Positions 1-9,828 of a stretch of 64,000 nucleotides of DNA are shown here, one piece after another. The position numbers were made by a program, and so were the translations under genes. The DNA is from Certhia americana (Eukaryota > Chordata > Aves > Passeriformes > Certhiidae). The stretch's first letter is position 1, and every line of letters starts with the position of its first letter. Where the stretch lies: the NCBI GenBank assembly GCA_018697195.1, contig JAGMWU010000035.1, forward strand, positions 930,001 through 994,000, written 5' to 3'. Under the pieces are notes generated by a model. The model was not told the origin of the DNA and did no database searches. It saw only the letters and a program-made list of their open reading frames with translations.

Positions 1-244
1 GAGGCAGAGGTAAAGCAGCCTGGCTTTTTGAGGTTTCCAGAAAGAGCTGCAGAGCTAAGGGATTTCTTCTGAGCTTTTGGCCTGTCATGAACTGGCAGAT
101 GACATGGGAGGAGGTAGTCCCTGGTCATTTGGCAGTGCCAGGAGCAAGCTTTGAACCATGCAAACTTCTGGCAGGTTAGGAAACATTCCCACTAGACACT
201 TCAGAGTCCTGGCCTCTTGGATGCCAGTGACAGTTCTGGGTGAT

Positions 245-247
<3 letters not shown>

Positions 248-287
<40 letters not shown>
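248..287. repeat. (TA)20 microsatellite
   Basis: Forty bases of uninterrupted TA dinucleotide. Likely length-polymorphic. The Tyr-Ile repeat in the overlapping frame is an artefact. Confidence 0.98.
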
Positions 288-290
<3 letters not shown>

Positions 291-1111
291 ACTACTATTG
301 AGTTGTCTCAGTTCCTCTCTTAGACTAGCCCAAGAAACTAAAAATTTTAATGGGAAACAGATTTTCTGAACAGTGCAAAACCATATCCCATCCGTTTTCT
401 TTTGGCTCTCTAAATGTGGAGGATTCTTGAAGTCTCTACCGCCAAATAAGAGCCTGGATGTTGACAAGCTATTAATTGACAGAAAAAATCTAATGGCAAT
501 GTCACAGTGCAGCTAGAAGTAACTCAACCAGCCTAGAAGTAAACAAGTCCCTGGGTGAACAAGGATAGGTTGGATTCAAATCTGCACAGGGACCCTCAGC
601 CAGTGTCATTCAGCCCTAAACACAGATGTGTCATTAGCCAGAGAGCTGGAAGGTCCTCAGACCTCAACCAATCACATGTGTAAGTGAGGGAAACTTGAAG
701 CTCCTATAAAAGGGGCTGGGAGAGTGAACTTGAGGCTTTTGTCACGTGGATCTCTGAGAGTTCATGTCATTTGTCTGTCTCTGGTGAACACACAACAACA
801 CTCAGGTGGCTTGGGCTGAATGGCAAATACAAAAGTTGAGTGCAGTTACTAGTTTTAATAGACTAGCCACAGGATAGTAACAGTGTGAAGGTGAGGAAGA
901 AGACTGGCCTGGCTGAATAGGGAGCTTTTGGTGAACTCAGGGAAGAAGAAGAACTTCTGACCTTTAGAAGGGGTAGGTAACTCAGGAAAAGTACAAGGAT
1001 GTCATTAGGTCATGTAGAGAGAAAATAGGTGAAAGCTCAGCTGCAGATCAATCTGAGCTTCCCTGCGAAAGATAATAAAAAGGTACCTTAATAAATTCAT
1101 TAATAACAAAA

Positions 1112-1160
1112 GGAGGGCCTTGGAAGCCTTTTCCAACCTTAATGATTATAGGATTCTGTG
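1112..1160 (+). mobile_element. CR1 LINE 3' tail fragment
   Basis: Contains GGCCTTGGAAGCCTTTTCCAACC followed by TTAATGATTATAGGATTCTGTGG. This is the expected form of a CR1 3' end with a degraded octamer tail, in sense on the plus strand. Only about 50 nt remain. Confidence 0.6.
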
Positions 1161-2042
1161 GAATACATTTATCCTTGAAACACGATACTTTAATTTTTGT
1201 GAATTGCTTAAATTCACCCTTAGTTATATTTTCCTGGTTGGAGTTGTTGGGGGACTGCATTTCCTGGCTCTGAATTAGAGAAATCTGTCAGTTTGAGTAG
1301 GAATGAAACTTGACTGATGCAATCTTATCACAGTATCACCATATAAATGGATCTTATTTATTTTTAATTGAAATGTCAACTTAAAAGATGCGGTGCATAT
1401 TTTTAAGTCACACTGACATTATATTTAGAATTTTTCATTAAGTTCTGGGTATGCAGTCCCATTAAAAATAGGGAGCTAAGTATAAAAACATGAAGTCTTA
1501 GTGCTTGCTTACTAAATATTCAGTGTGCAAGTGGGCATTGCTCTGGTAACACCTGTGAATAGAGCTATTCTGGTACATTTAAAGAGTGTCACTGGCATGA
1601 GTGACAGCCACCAATGTATTCATATTATTTCAGAACCCTGCTGATGGAAGGAGCTTTCCTGCAACTATTTATCTTTACTTACATCTCAGTCCCATTTAAA
1701 ATGTTTTTTCAGTTTCAGGAAAGAAAGATCCAGTGATTTTTATTGGTAAAACAAGCAGTGCTTCTAACTCTGCTGGAATGCGATTGCACACTGTGTACTG
1801 GAAATCTGGACACCAGGGAAGTGTTAATCCCTGCAGTCAAGGAATACCAGATGTGGATAGTTTATCTTAATTTATTTTGCTGGTTCTAGCCCTAAGCAGG
1901 GCCTAGACCAGGCTCCTGTGGTAATCTGTGGCACCTGGAGGCAGTGAGAGCAAACTGGGAGAAACCTGCTCCTATTCCTTGTTGCAATCTTGTATCTGTG
2001 GCTACAAAGTCCTACTCACCCATGTGTGAGCACCTTAGTTGG

Positions 2043-2078
2043 GGCTTTGACCCTCCAGCTGGCTTTGACCCTCCAGCT
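2043..2078. repeat. 18-bp direct tandem duplication
   Basis: GGCTTTGACCCTCCAGCT occurs twice in perfect tandem, followed by a further GGCTT. The identical copies suggest a recent slippage event. Confidence 0.95.
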
Positions 2079-2815
2079 GGCTTCCTGGTAAATCTCTTAA
2101 AAAACAAATTCTTCAGCCTGGCGTGTGAATGAACATTCCAGGCTTAAATAGCAGGGAAAGAATCAAGAAAGTATTTGATGCTTTGTTGACCAGCCAGGAA
2201 GCAAGGCCTATTTTTGGTTTTGGTCACTTTGGGCTGTGCTGCAAACATTGGCATGAAGGTCTAGGGGCTCAGCAAGAGAACATTTTTCTCTTCTTTATTT
2301 AAACAGGCACATTCCCAGAAGAGTAACAATCCAAAGTTTACACTTCCAGTGAAATGCTGTCTGAGAAGTGCTGGAAAAAGAAAGGTATGTGATAGAAAGT
2401 AGAGGTCTGAAAAGTAAAGTAGAGCAGAACTAAATGCAAACAGAAGAGGAATTTCTACTACAGAAACTTGAAGGGTTTTTTTATTAACTATAGGCCTAAA
2501 CTGGAAAAAAAAGGGGGGGAGGGGGCAGGTTGACTTTTTTTTAAGAGTTGTGCCATATGTTGATTTTAAGCATGATTAAACTGGAGGGAAATGAAACAAT
2601 TACAAAGACAACCAAAACAAAGCAAAACCAAGCATGGGAAGCCCTTTCCCATTTTACATAGGGAAATAGGCTGCCACAGGCTGCAAAAATAGTGCCATAC
2701 TTTCACTTGATGCTCTGCTTTTCTCCTGTACAGTTTTTTTGGGGATGTTTTCTTTTTCTTTTTTTTTAACTTAATGAAACATTTTCAATCAGTGGGTTCC
2801 CCTACCTCTGCTAAG

Positions 2816-3055
2816 CCCTTTCCTTTCCCCTTTCCTTCCCTTTCTCCTTTCCCCTTTCCCCTTTCCTTCCCTTTCTCCTTTCCCCTTTCCTTCCCTTTCT
2901 CCTTTCCTCTCCTTTCCTTCCCTTTCTCCTCTCCTCTCCTCTCCTTCCCTTTCCTTTCCCTTCCCTTTCCCTTTTCCTTCCTTTCCATTTCCTTTCCCTT
3001 CCTTTTTCCTTTCCTTTTTCCTTTCCTTCCTTTTCCACTCCTCTCCTCCCCTTTC
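2816..3055. repeat. polypyrimidine (CCTTTCC)-like tract
   Basis: Bases 2816-2986 are 171 consecutive pyrimidines on the plus strand. After single A interruptions at 2987 and 3037 the tract continues to about 3055. It is built of irregular TTTCC, TTTCCC and TCTCC units. Open frames rich in Phe-Pro-Ser (plus) or Lys-Glu-Arg-Gly (minus) come only from this composition. Confidence 0.97.
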
Positions 3056-4444
3056 TATCATATATCCATCAAACCACTGCCAGGTTGGTCAAAGGGAAAT
3101 CCAGCAGCTGCATTTCCACTGCCTGGTATCCAGCAACTGGATGGCTTTCTAGGATATGTTCCCAAGAGCTGTGCCAGGAGCCCAGCAGCCAGGTAAATGG
3201 TTTAAATGGAACCTGTGAATTCTGCTAAGGTGTGCCCCCATCCCTTTTCCAAGAGTTCTGCTGGACACTGAGGCATCGGCAGCCCCATGTTCAAGATTAG
3301 CTGTCAGTTCAGGGATTTTTTTAATTGCATCTCAGGAAGTTTTTAAAACCTGGGTGCAAGAGAAGATTCCTTTGCAGGTTCCTTGAGTGCTCTGTGCTGG
3401 GAAGATGAGGTTCCATTTGCTGCAGCTCCACAGGCACTGTGGTGGCTGGCAGACTCCAGGCAGGAGTGATTGCCCTGGTGTTTTATTAGCTCCCAGAAAA
3501 TATATAGCAGGGAAAGAGGCCACGAAGGCTCCAGCACGGTCTGCCTGAGCTCTGACCCGTCGGGCAAGAGGCTACATTGCTTTTACAGCCAGCACTTAAC
3601 CTTGCTGCTGAGACTTGTCAACAAGGAGGCCAATTAGCAGCAGATAAGATGGTGGATGATATAATGCAGATGTCTGTCTGTTAGGAGCATAACTGATGTG
3701 TTTTTAACACAACAACGATCTTAAAACATGGCTCTGTATAAATGATGCCACTCTCTCCACTGTAGAGAAGCCCTCCCAACGGTGAAGAGTTACAGAAAAT
3801 TGTAGGTTTGTTGTTTTGTTTGGTTTGGCTTTTTTCCCCTCTGCAAATTCTCTCTTAAAGCCTCGTTCTGCTAGGCTCATGATGACTATGTAAGAAATAA
3901 CTATGAAAAAAATGGCAAATTTATTTTTGTAAACATAGATTAAAATTTTCAGAATGAAAACGGCACTTCATGCTTTCCTGAGTCAGTACACAACTGGAGC
4001 AGTTTTCTGTAATCAGACATGGATATTGGAATATTATCAGAAAATACAGACTAGGGAAATTTGAGTTAATTGATTAAAATCATGCAGGTCTACAAGGCTG
4101 TTACCTGCTGCAAAGGGCAATTCCTTATCACATCTCAGCATGTTACACTAATACCCCTATTTGGGTGCACACAGGGTTTTTCTGTCAGGCTAAAGCTTCA
4201 GGAGCTGATTGCAGGCAGTATCTGTTTTGCTTGAGACTGGGCCTGATCTTTTAAACAAAAGCTTATCAAAAATGACTCAAGGGCTGGAGTTTGTACAAGA
4301 CTTGCACTTAACTGCTATCTGACTACTTAGGCAGTCAGGATAATTCAGTAAGATAATTCAGGCCTCTCCCAGCTTATTTTAAGTAATTCTGCAGTCTGGT
4401 TTTGGTGATTTAGAACTTACTTAAACAATTAAGGCACTTCTTCA

Positions 4445-4574
4445 CAGAATGGTTTGCAGTGGAAGGGACCTTGAAGTCATCCAGGTCCAACCCTCCTGCC
4501 ATGGACAGACAAAGTTCCCTCCAGGCTGGCCTTGAACATTTACAGGAATGGGGCATCCACAGCAGCTCTGGGCA
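4445..4574 (-). mobile_element. CR1 LINE fragment, antisense
   Basis: AGAATGGTTTGCAGTGGAAG then GGACCTTGAAGTCATCCAGG, TCCAACCCTCCTGCCATGG and GCCTTGAACATTTACAGGAA follow the avian CR1 3'-end consensus in reverse orientation. About 130 nt. Confidence 0.88.
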
Positions 4575-5820
4575 TGATTTGCATGATTGCCTTTTAATTG
4601 CTAGGATAACTATTTATATCTAGTGTAAAAAACTCCACAGAGAGAGAGTATCACTGTATATTTTCTATTACAGATACAGCGTGGGCGGGAAGAGAGAGAG
4701 ACTCCACATTTTCTTGAGAGACACCATGATTTACCAACTCTGTGCCAAAGATTTTTTTTCCAGCTAAGGAGTCAGCAGAAGAGGAGCAGTGAATTCCAAC
4801 ACCCAGCAACCTGTAGAAGGTACAGATAAAGGCCCTGAAAATTAGTATCCACACCTCTGTAGAAATGACTGTAAGAAATTTTTTCAGTTGAGTAGACATT
4901 AATGTTGCCCTAAATGAGGCAAAAAGGCAGTCCACGTGTATTTAATGTTGCCATTAATATATGTGAGGATAATTCTTATCTAATGAACAGTCAGATTATT
5001 TTCTTTCCTTGGTTAGTGTTTACAATGGTCAGTATCTTTTCTTGTTCAGTGGAGTCAATAGTACCTTTGCTTCTTGGAAATTTGTCTGCTCTTAGGGTTT
5101 CCTTCTTTAGTGGCCTCTGTGCATTTTAATTATTCCAATAATCTCTTGTTAGAAAACCATTTTTTTCCTAAAATGCTGATAAAATTGAGTACACAATATT
5201 TTTACAATTAAAAAGAATTATTTTCATGATAATGTTTTAGTGCACCATGTTCTTCCTTTCACTGCTTAGCTCATCTTTAAGGAAATCTCCCTGCTTTCAT
5301 TTGGGCTACTTCCAAGCAAGAGCAAGTCCCCCAGACTACTGCTTAAGGATCTGATTTTTTTGAAATGCATGATTGAGCAGAGTGTGCAGAAGAGGAATTA
5401 TTCCCTTTGCAGAACTGACCTGGAAGGTTGCTACAAGCACAGAGCCCACAGAGTGATGTCCTGGAGCTGTCCTAGGACTATTTACTGTGTTTCTTCAACA
5501 GGAGTGAGAGCCAGAGCCTTCCTCTTCAATTTCAAAATTGAAGATTAATAATATCGATAAAAAATTTCTCGTCTCCTAGGAAAATCCTTTTCCCCACCCT
5601 CTAAATCAACTCTAAATATATTTAAGGTGAAAAAAAGAGAGGAAGGAAAACCAAAAGAAACCAGAATATAGCCAACCTTTTTAATTAGAGTATATTGTAC
5701 TTCCAAACTGGATACACTAGAAATTGGCAATGCAACATAAGATGCAAAGAAATATACCAGTTACTGTCAAAATGACCCTGTACAGCCTTATAATGCAAAA
5801 AGCTTTATACAATACAAATT

Positions 5821-5826
5821 TTTATT
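5821..5826 (-). terminator. candidate distal poly(A) signal AATAAA
   Basis: The minus-strand sequence is ACATTAATAAAAATTTGTATTGT, an AATAAA followed by a U-rich region with UUGUAUUGUAU. Use of this signal would give a 3' UTR of about 3.2 kb. Confidence 0.4.
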
Positions 5827-5875
5827 AATGTACACAAACCTTGACATAATGATATTTGAACATAATACAACAAGT

Positions 5876-5900
5876 AAAAAAAAAAAAAAAAAAAAAAAAA
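5876..5900. repeat. A25 homopolymer
   Basis: Twenty-five A on the plus strand (U-rich in the ZNF827 transcript), followed by purine-rich GGAAGAAAGAAGAAAG. No obvious retrocopy lies upstream. Confidence 0.95.
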
Positions 5901-8327
5901 GGAAGAAAGAAGAAAGTGCTGAGAACTTCAACTGAATTACTGAATGGAAAAACACCAGCTGTCATTAAAGAATGCATAGTGAAAACCAGTATGAAATTAC
6001 CTTTATGGTGGGGGGAATTTATCAGAACTGTTGGTCATTAATCAGTAGGGGGAACATCTGGAGAACATTCCTGTCTTTAGTCTTGAACTGCAAACAAATT
6101 ATTTTTAATATGCAAGAGCTCTGATAAATAGTGTATTTTTTTTTTTCTTAAAAAAATAAAAACCTCCCAACACACTTTTCCTTAAGAGAAAACTTCTATA
6201 ACTTGACAGAAAGAATTAATCTATCCTTTCCAAAGTGCTAAACAAATTTCCCAGGTACACTACACATTGCCAGGTCAGATACTGGTGCAGTGAAACATGG
6301 TCAAAACACGTGGCGGTTGCATGTGGGCAGCTCATTCTTTTAAGTTCCAGCCCCATTTAAACTGCTATTTGGTTTAGATACAGTGGCCTACTGTTATAAC
6401 ATTCCTCCTTTTTCTTCCCCCTGGACAGCTGTACTCTACCTGTAGTTGGTGTGAAAAACAAGCTTTTTGATTTGTGAGTGTTTAGTTTTCTCTGGTGTGG
6501 GCAGAAATGCTCGTGTGGAGTGTGTTTTACAGAACTGGTAGAGCTGCTGGATACAGATTGCAGATATCATGCTATCGAGATAGTAACTATTTTATGCTCT
6601 AAGTACTAACCAGCACAGTATTTTCTATTTTGTCTGTACTCCCAGGGAGGTGTGAGCAGGAGCTCTGATGGAGTAAAGCATGGTGAGCAGGGCCCTGAGT
6701 TTGGTAAGTTGTTTTCAAAGGTTTATACGCAGTTTGGAGCAGATGGGCTTTCTTCGCTGCATAGGCAGAACCGCCAAGTGCTCACTAGAACCAAAACTGG
6801 CTGCTGGAATGTAAACAAATGGTGAGACTTCTCTCTCTTGTAATTCATAATGCCAAATGATAACCTGCTATGATTTTGGATATTTCCCCCTTGTAACTAG
6901 CTTCCAGTATGGTAAAAGGAGTGCGCAGTTTCGGATGTCCTTCACAAACAGGAAGAATTTGGTCATGACAGTTTGGCCAACTCAGTACAAAACTGAGAAT
7001 GTTTGGCCATCTCAGTATAGGTTAAAGTGATGCAAGTTTTGCATCCAGAAAGTCTTTCTACACAAGCTTCTTTTGAGTACTAATGACGACTGAGTTACAG
7101 TTCTACTTGTCCATATGGCTAAGAGCCCTTGTGGACAAGAAATGCCTTCCTGAACTGGCTCGTTGCTTTCCTGCTGTCACAAACAGCAGGAAAAAGTGGT
7201 TGGATTCCCCCATCCCACAACAACCTGCAGAGGAAGTTCCTTCAGGATAGCACAAGGGTGGGTAGATAACATGAAAGATGTGACTCAGGGCACCTCCTGC
7301 AGTGGCTTGGCCAAGGGACAGGGAGGGGACTGACAAAAGCTAGGTCAGACACTACTAATAGCTGGTAAAAGACAGCCAGACCCAAATCCAAGAGACACCG
7401 TGGAAATCAATAATTCAGTATGAAGGCATTCCTGTTCGTCACATGATCATTTTGAAATGCTTCACATTTTATACTTCCAATTGTAAAACAGAGTGCTTTT
7501 AATCCCAATCCTTCTTCCCACATATTAAGTTGTCTAAGGAACAGAAATCAATTAACAGTCAGTTAGCTTCTCTTGCATTAAGATCACTCTTGGCATTTTG
7601 AGATTAACGAAGGTTGTACAACCGATCTGCATTTGCTTCTTCCTGCAATAAAGTGCTACATATAACATGTCATTTTAATGACCACAAGTAGGAGCATTAA
7701 GTAAGTACAAAGTTAGCTTCCTAGCAGGACACACTCTATCTGCCATCAACAGAAAGGAATAAAGTATTACTGATGACATGGAGGGGAGTGAGAGGACTGT
7801 CAAATTTGCAAGTACAATTGAAATATTGAGGGTATAAAAGAGAACTTTATGGTTCCAAAAGCATCTTTTTATAGCTTTATATTTCAAAGAAGTTACTGGT
7901 ACCTTTTCAAATAAACAGTCTTATAAACTTCAGCCCACAATTTGTTTTTTTCTTTTTTTTTTTTTTTGTTTTTTTGCAAGTGAGAAACAAACTAGTGCAA
8001 GACTAAAGCACTGTGCAAAACTGCCTTTTTTTTTAGTCTGAGTATTTATACCCAGAATTTATCCATACCCTTTTTTAAATCCCCTTGTTGGATTTTTTTT
8101 TTCCCACCATAGAATTCTAGTTATACAAGTTGTTCCTGCAAACTAAAAGGTAACCACTGCATAATACAGTATATATATAATATTTATATGCCCTTTTAAA
8201 ACAAAAGATGTATGCTGTGGCCCAGAGGCAGGTGTTTGTCACACCTGTGTAAGAGCTAAGAATTGGGCCTGCTGTGTGGGTGTACAGGCTGCACACACTG
8301 CATGTGTGTGTATGGACATACACACTT

Positions 8328-8333
8328 TTTATT
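8328..8333 (-). terminator. candidate proximal poly(A) signal AATAAA
   Basis: AATAAA on the minus strand (TTTATT on plus), about 690 nt after the ZNF827 stop. Reading on along the minus strand, a GU-rich stretch (GCAGTGTGTGCAGCCTGT) follows within about 40 nt, as expected for a cleavage site. This would give a short 3' UTR form. Confidence 0.35.
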
Positions 8334-8739
8334 GTCGTGCTCTCATCCTGCAGTGCTGAAAGCAACTTTTTTCCCCTCACCAGTTCTACCCCAAATCCTC
8401 AGACCTTGACAACTGAATACAAGGCATCAAACAACTAAAGGAAGCTGCAAACAGCACTGAAATAATACACCAGTTCTCCCCCTGCCGTGCCCCAAAACCT
8501 TGCTCCTTCTACAGCTCCACAGTTCCGGGAGAGGCAGGGGGAAGGCAGGGAGCAAGTGTGTGAAAAGGGGAAAAGAAGGATGATTAAATAAGCCAACCCA
8601 AGGGATGTGCAAAAGCAATGTCTTGGCACACTACCAGGCCTCTCTTCCACGCACCCACACGCACACAAAGCCCAAAAAATAAAATGTATCAGTATGTCAT
8701 CTTACAAGTGCTGATTGCCAATAAGGACACTCTTTTTTC

Positions 8740-8760
8740 TTTTTTTTTTTTTTTTTTTTT
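8740..8760. repeat. T21 homopolymer
   Basis: A plus-strand T run inside the presumed 3' UTR, which would be an A-rich internal tract in the mRNA. It could prime oligo(dT) falsely and mimic a 3' end. Confidence 0.95.
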
Positions 8761-9020
8761 CAGCTTAACAAGACAAAATAGTTTCTTAGATAAGAGTACT
8801 GGGAACATGCCTCTGAAGGTAGAAGTCTGCAGTAGGTCACCTCTTGGAGATTTAATAAAGCAGCTTTCATGTCAATGCAATAAGTATACACACAGAGCCA
8901 TTTGCTAAACCTTACTAATGATATAGTACAAGTGTTCGTTACCTCTCGGGGCTACGTTTTGCAGCAATGTATAACCTGCTGGGTTTGTTGGGGGATTTTT
9001 GGTACAGAATGCAACTGCCC

Positions 9021-9828
9021 TCAGACAGTTTCTGCCCTTTCTGTTAGTCCAAGGTAGGCAAGGAAGGAGTGTTTAGGTGAAGAGGCACCTCCTGGTGCAG
9101 TCTGAGGTCTGGGTGGATGGAATGTGAGATCATAGTGGTTTTTGGGGAAAAACATTGTTAAAGGAATAAGGTGGGCAAACTCAGAGTTCCAGTATTTATC
9201 AAAGCACAGGGAAGTGCCGTTGATGGCCAAGGCTTTCACTGGCAGGTTTGGCTCTGCCCTGCTGCCGTGTGCAGCTGACATAGCTACTGTTTGCAGAGCC
9301 TGGGAGGCAGACATAACTGAGAGGGGTGACAGAAGGTTCCTGGAGCTGTTCACTGGTAGGAGCGGACTGGCTTCCTTGGAGGTTGAATACTGGCCCTTCT
9401 TCTCCTCTTCAGAGCAGTCCCCATTCTGGTGCTTCTTCACGTGGCGGCTGAAGACAAAAGGGTGGGTAGTCTTGAACAGGCACTCGTCGCAGCTGAAGGT
9501 CTGGCGTGGAGCGTGCTTCAGTTTCTTGTGCAAGTTGAGATTGTCTTTGCGTTTGCAGCTGTAGCTGCACTGGTCACAGTGAAAAGGGCGCTCGCCGGTG
9601 TGGACACGCACGTGCTCGATCAGCTTGTTGGCTGTCTTGGACAGGTAGCCACACTGGTCACACTTGTAATGGTTGCCAAGGCGGTGCTCTCGGATGTGCA
9701 TCTCCAGCTCCAGCTGGTTGGCTTTCACTGTCTGGCAGATCCGACACTTGTACTCCATCTTGTAGTGAGTCTTCAGGTGGCACTCCATGGCTGCGGGGCG
9801 GTTCGTGGAGTAGATGCAGAATGGGCAC
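9021..9828 (-). CDS. ZNF827: ZNF827 last coding exon: five C2H2 fingers and C-terminus
   Basis: Seen: acceptor ccttgctgtgttgccag before GTGCCCATTC; TGA stop at 9021-9023; 808 nt (1 + 269 codons including the stop). Fingers in order: CPFCIYSTNRPAAMECHLKTH, YKCRICQTVKANQLELEMHIREH, YKCDQCGYLSKTANKLIEHV..H, FHCDQCSYSCKRKDNLNLHK..KH (with H-x4-H) and FSCDECLFKTTHPFVFSRHV..H. Only one classical linker (HTGERPF) is present. The tail is Ser/Pro-rich and includes SRNLLSPLSVMSASQALQTV, SEFAHLIPLTMFFPKNHYDL and the end HSFLAYLGLTERAETV. Known: this is the characteristic C-terminus of ZNF827, which recruits NuRD and acts in telomere remodelling and DNA-damage responses. The open frame runs 16 codons past the acceptor to an upstream ATG, but that is intron read-through. 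Confidence 0.97.

Larger units (their letters stand above)
1..5794. other. intergenic DNA downstream of ZNF827
   Basis: No convincing exon on either strand. The open frames here are short, or come from the pyrimidine-rich repeat. Contents recognised: (TA)20, an 18-bp tandem duplication, a long polypyrimidine tract and two short CR1 pieces. Everything else is unassigned, AT-rich single-copy-looking DNA. Confidence 0.6.
5795..9020 (-). other. ZNF827: probable ZNF827 3' untranslated region
   Basis: This stretch follows the ZNF827 stop on the minus strand. No coding exon or CR1 copy is seen. It is AT-rich, with several homopolymer runs: plus-strand T21 at 8740-8760, T-rich 7945-7975 and A25 at 5876-5900. 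Two AATAAA hexamers on the minus strand could end the transcript. One is at 8328-8333, about 690 nt after the stop. The other is at 5821-5826, followed by a U/GU-rich stretch. The end drawn here assumes the distal site. Extent is inferred only; RNA 3'-end data would settle it. Confidence 0.5.

Noticed and set aside
2774..3196. 140-residue Phe/Pro/Ser-rich frame, with several Lys/Glu/Arg-rich frames on the other strand
   Set aside because: They are produced by the polypyrimidine tract, with no start context, splice sites or domain.
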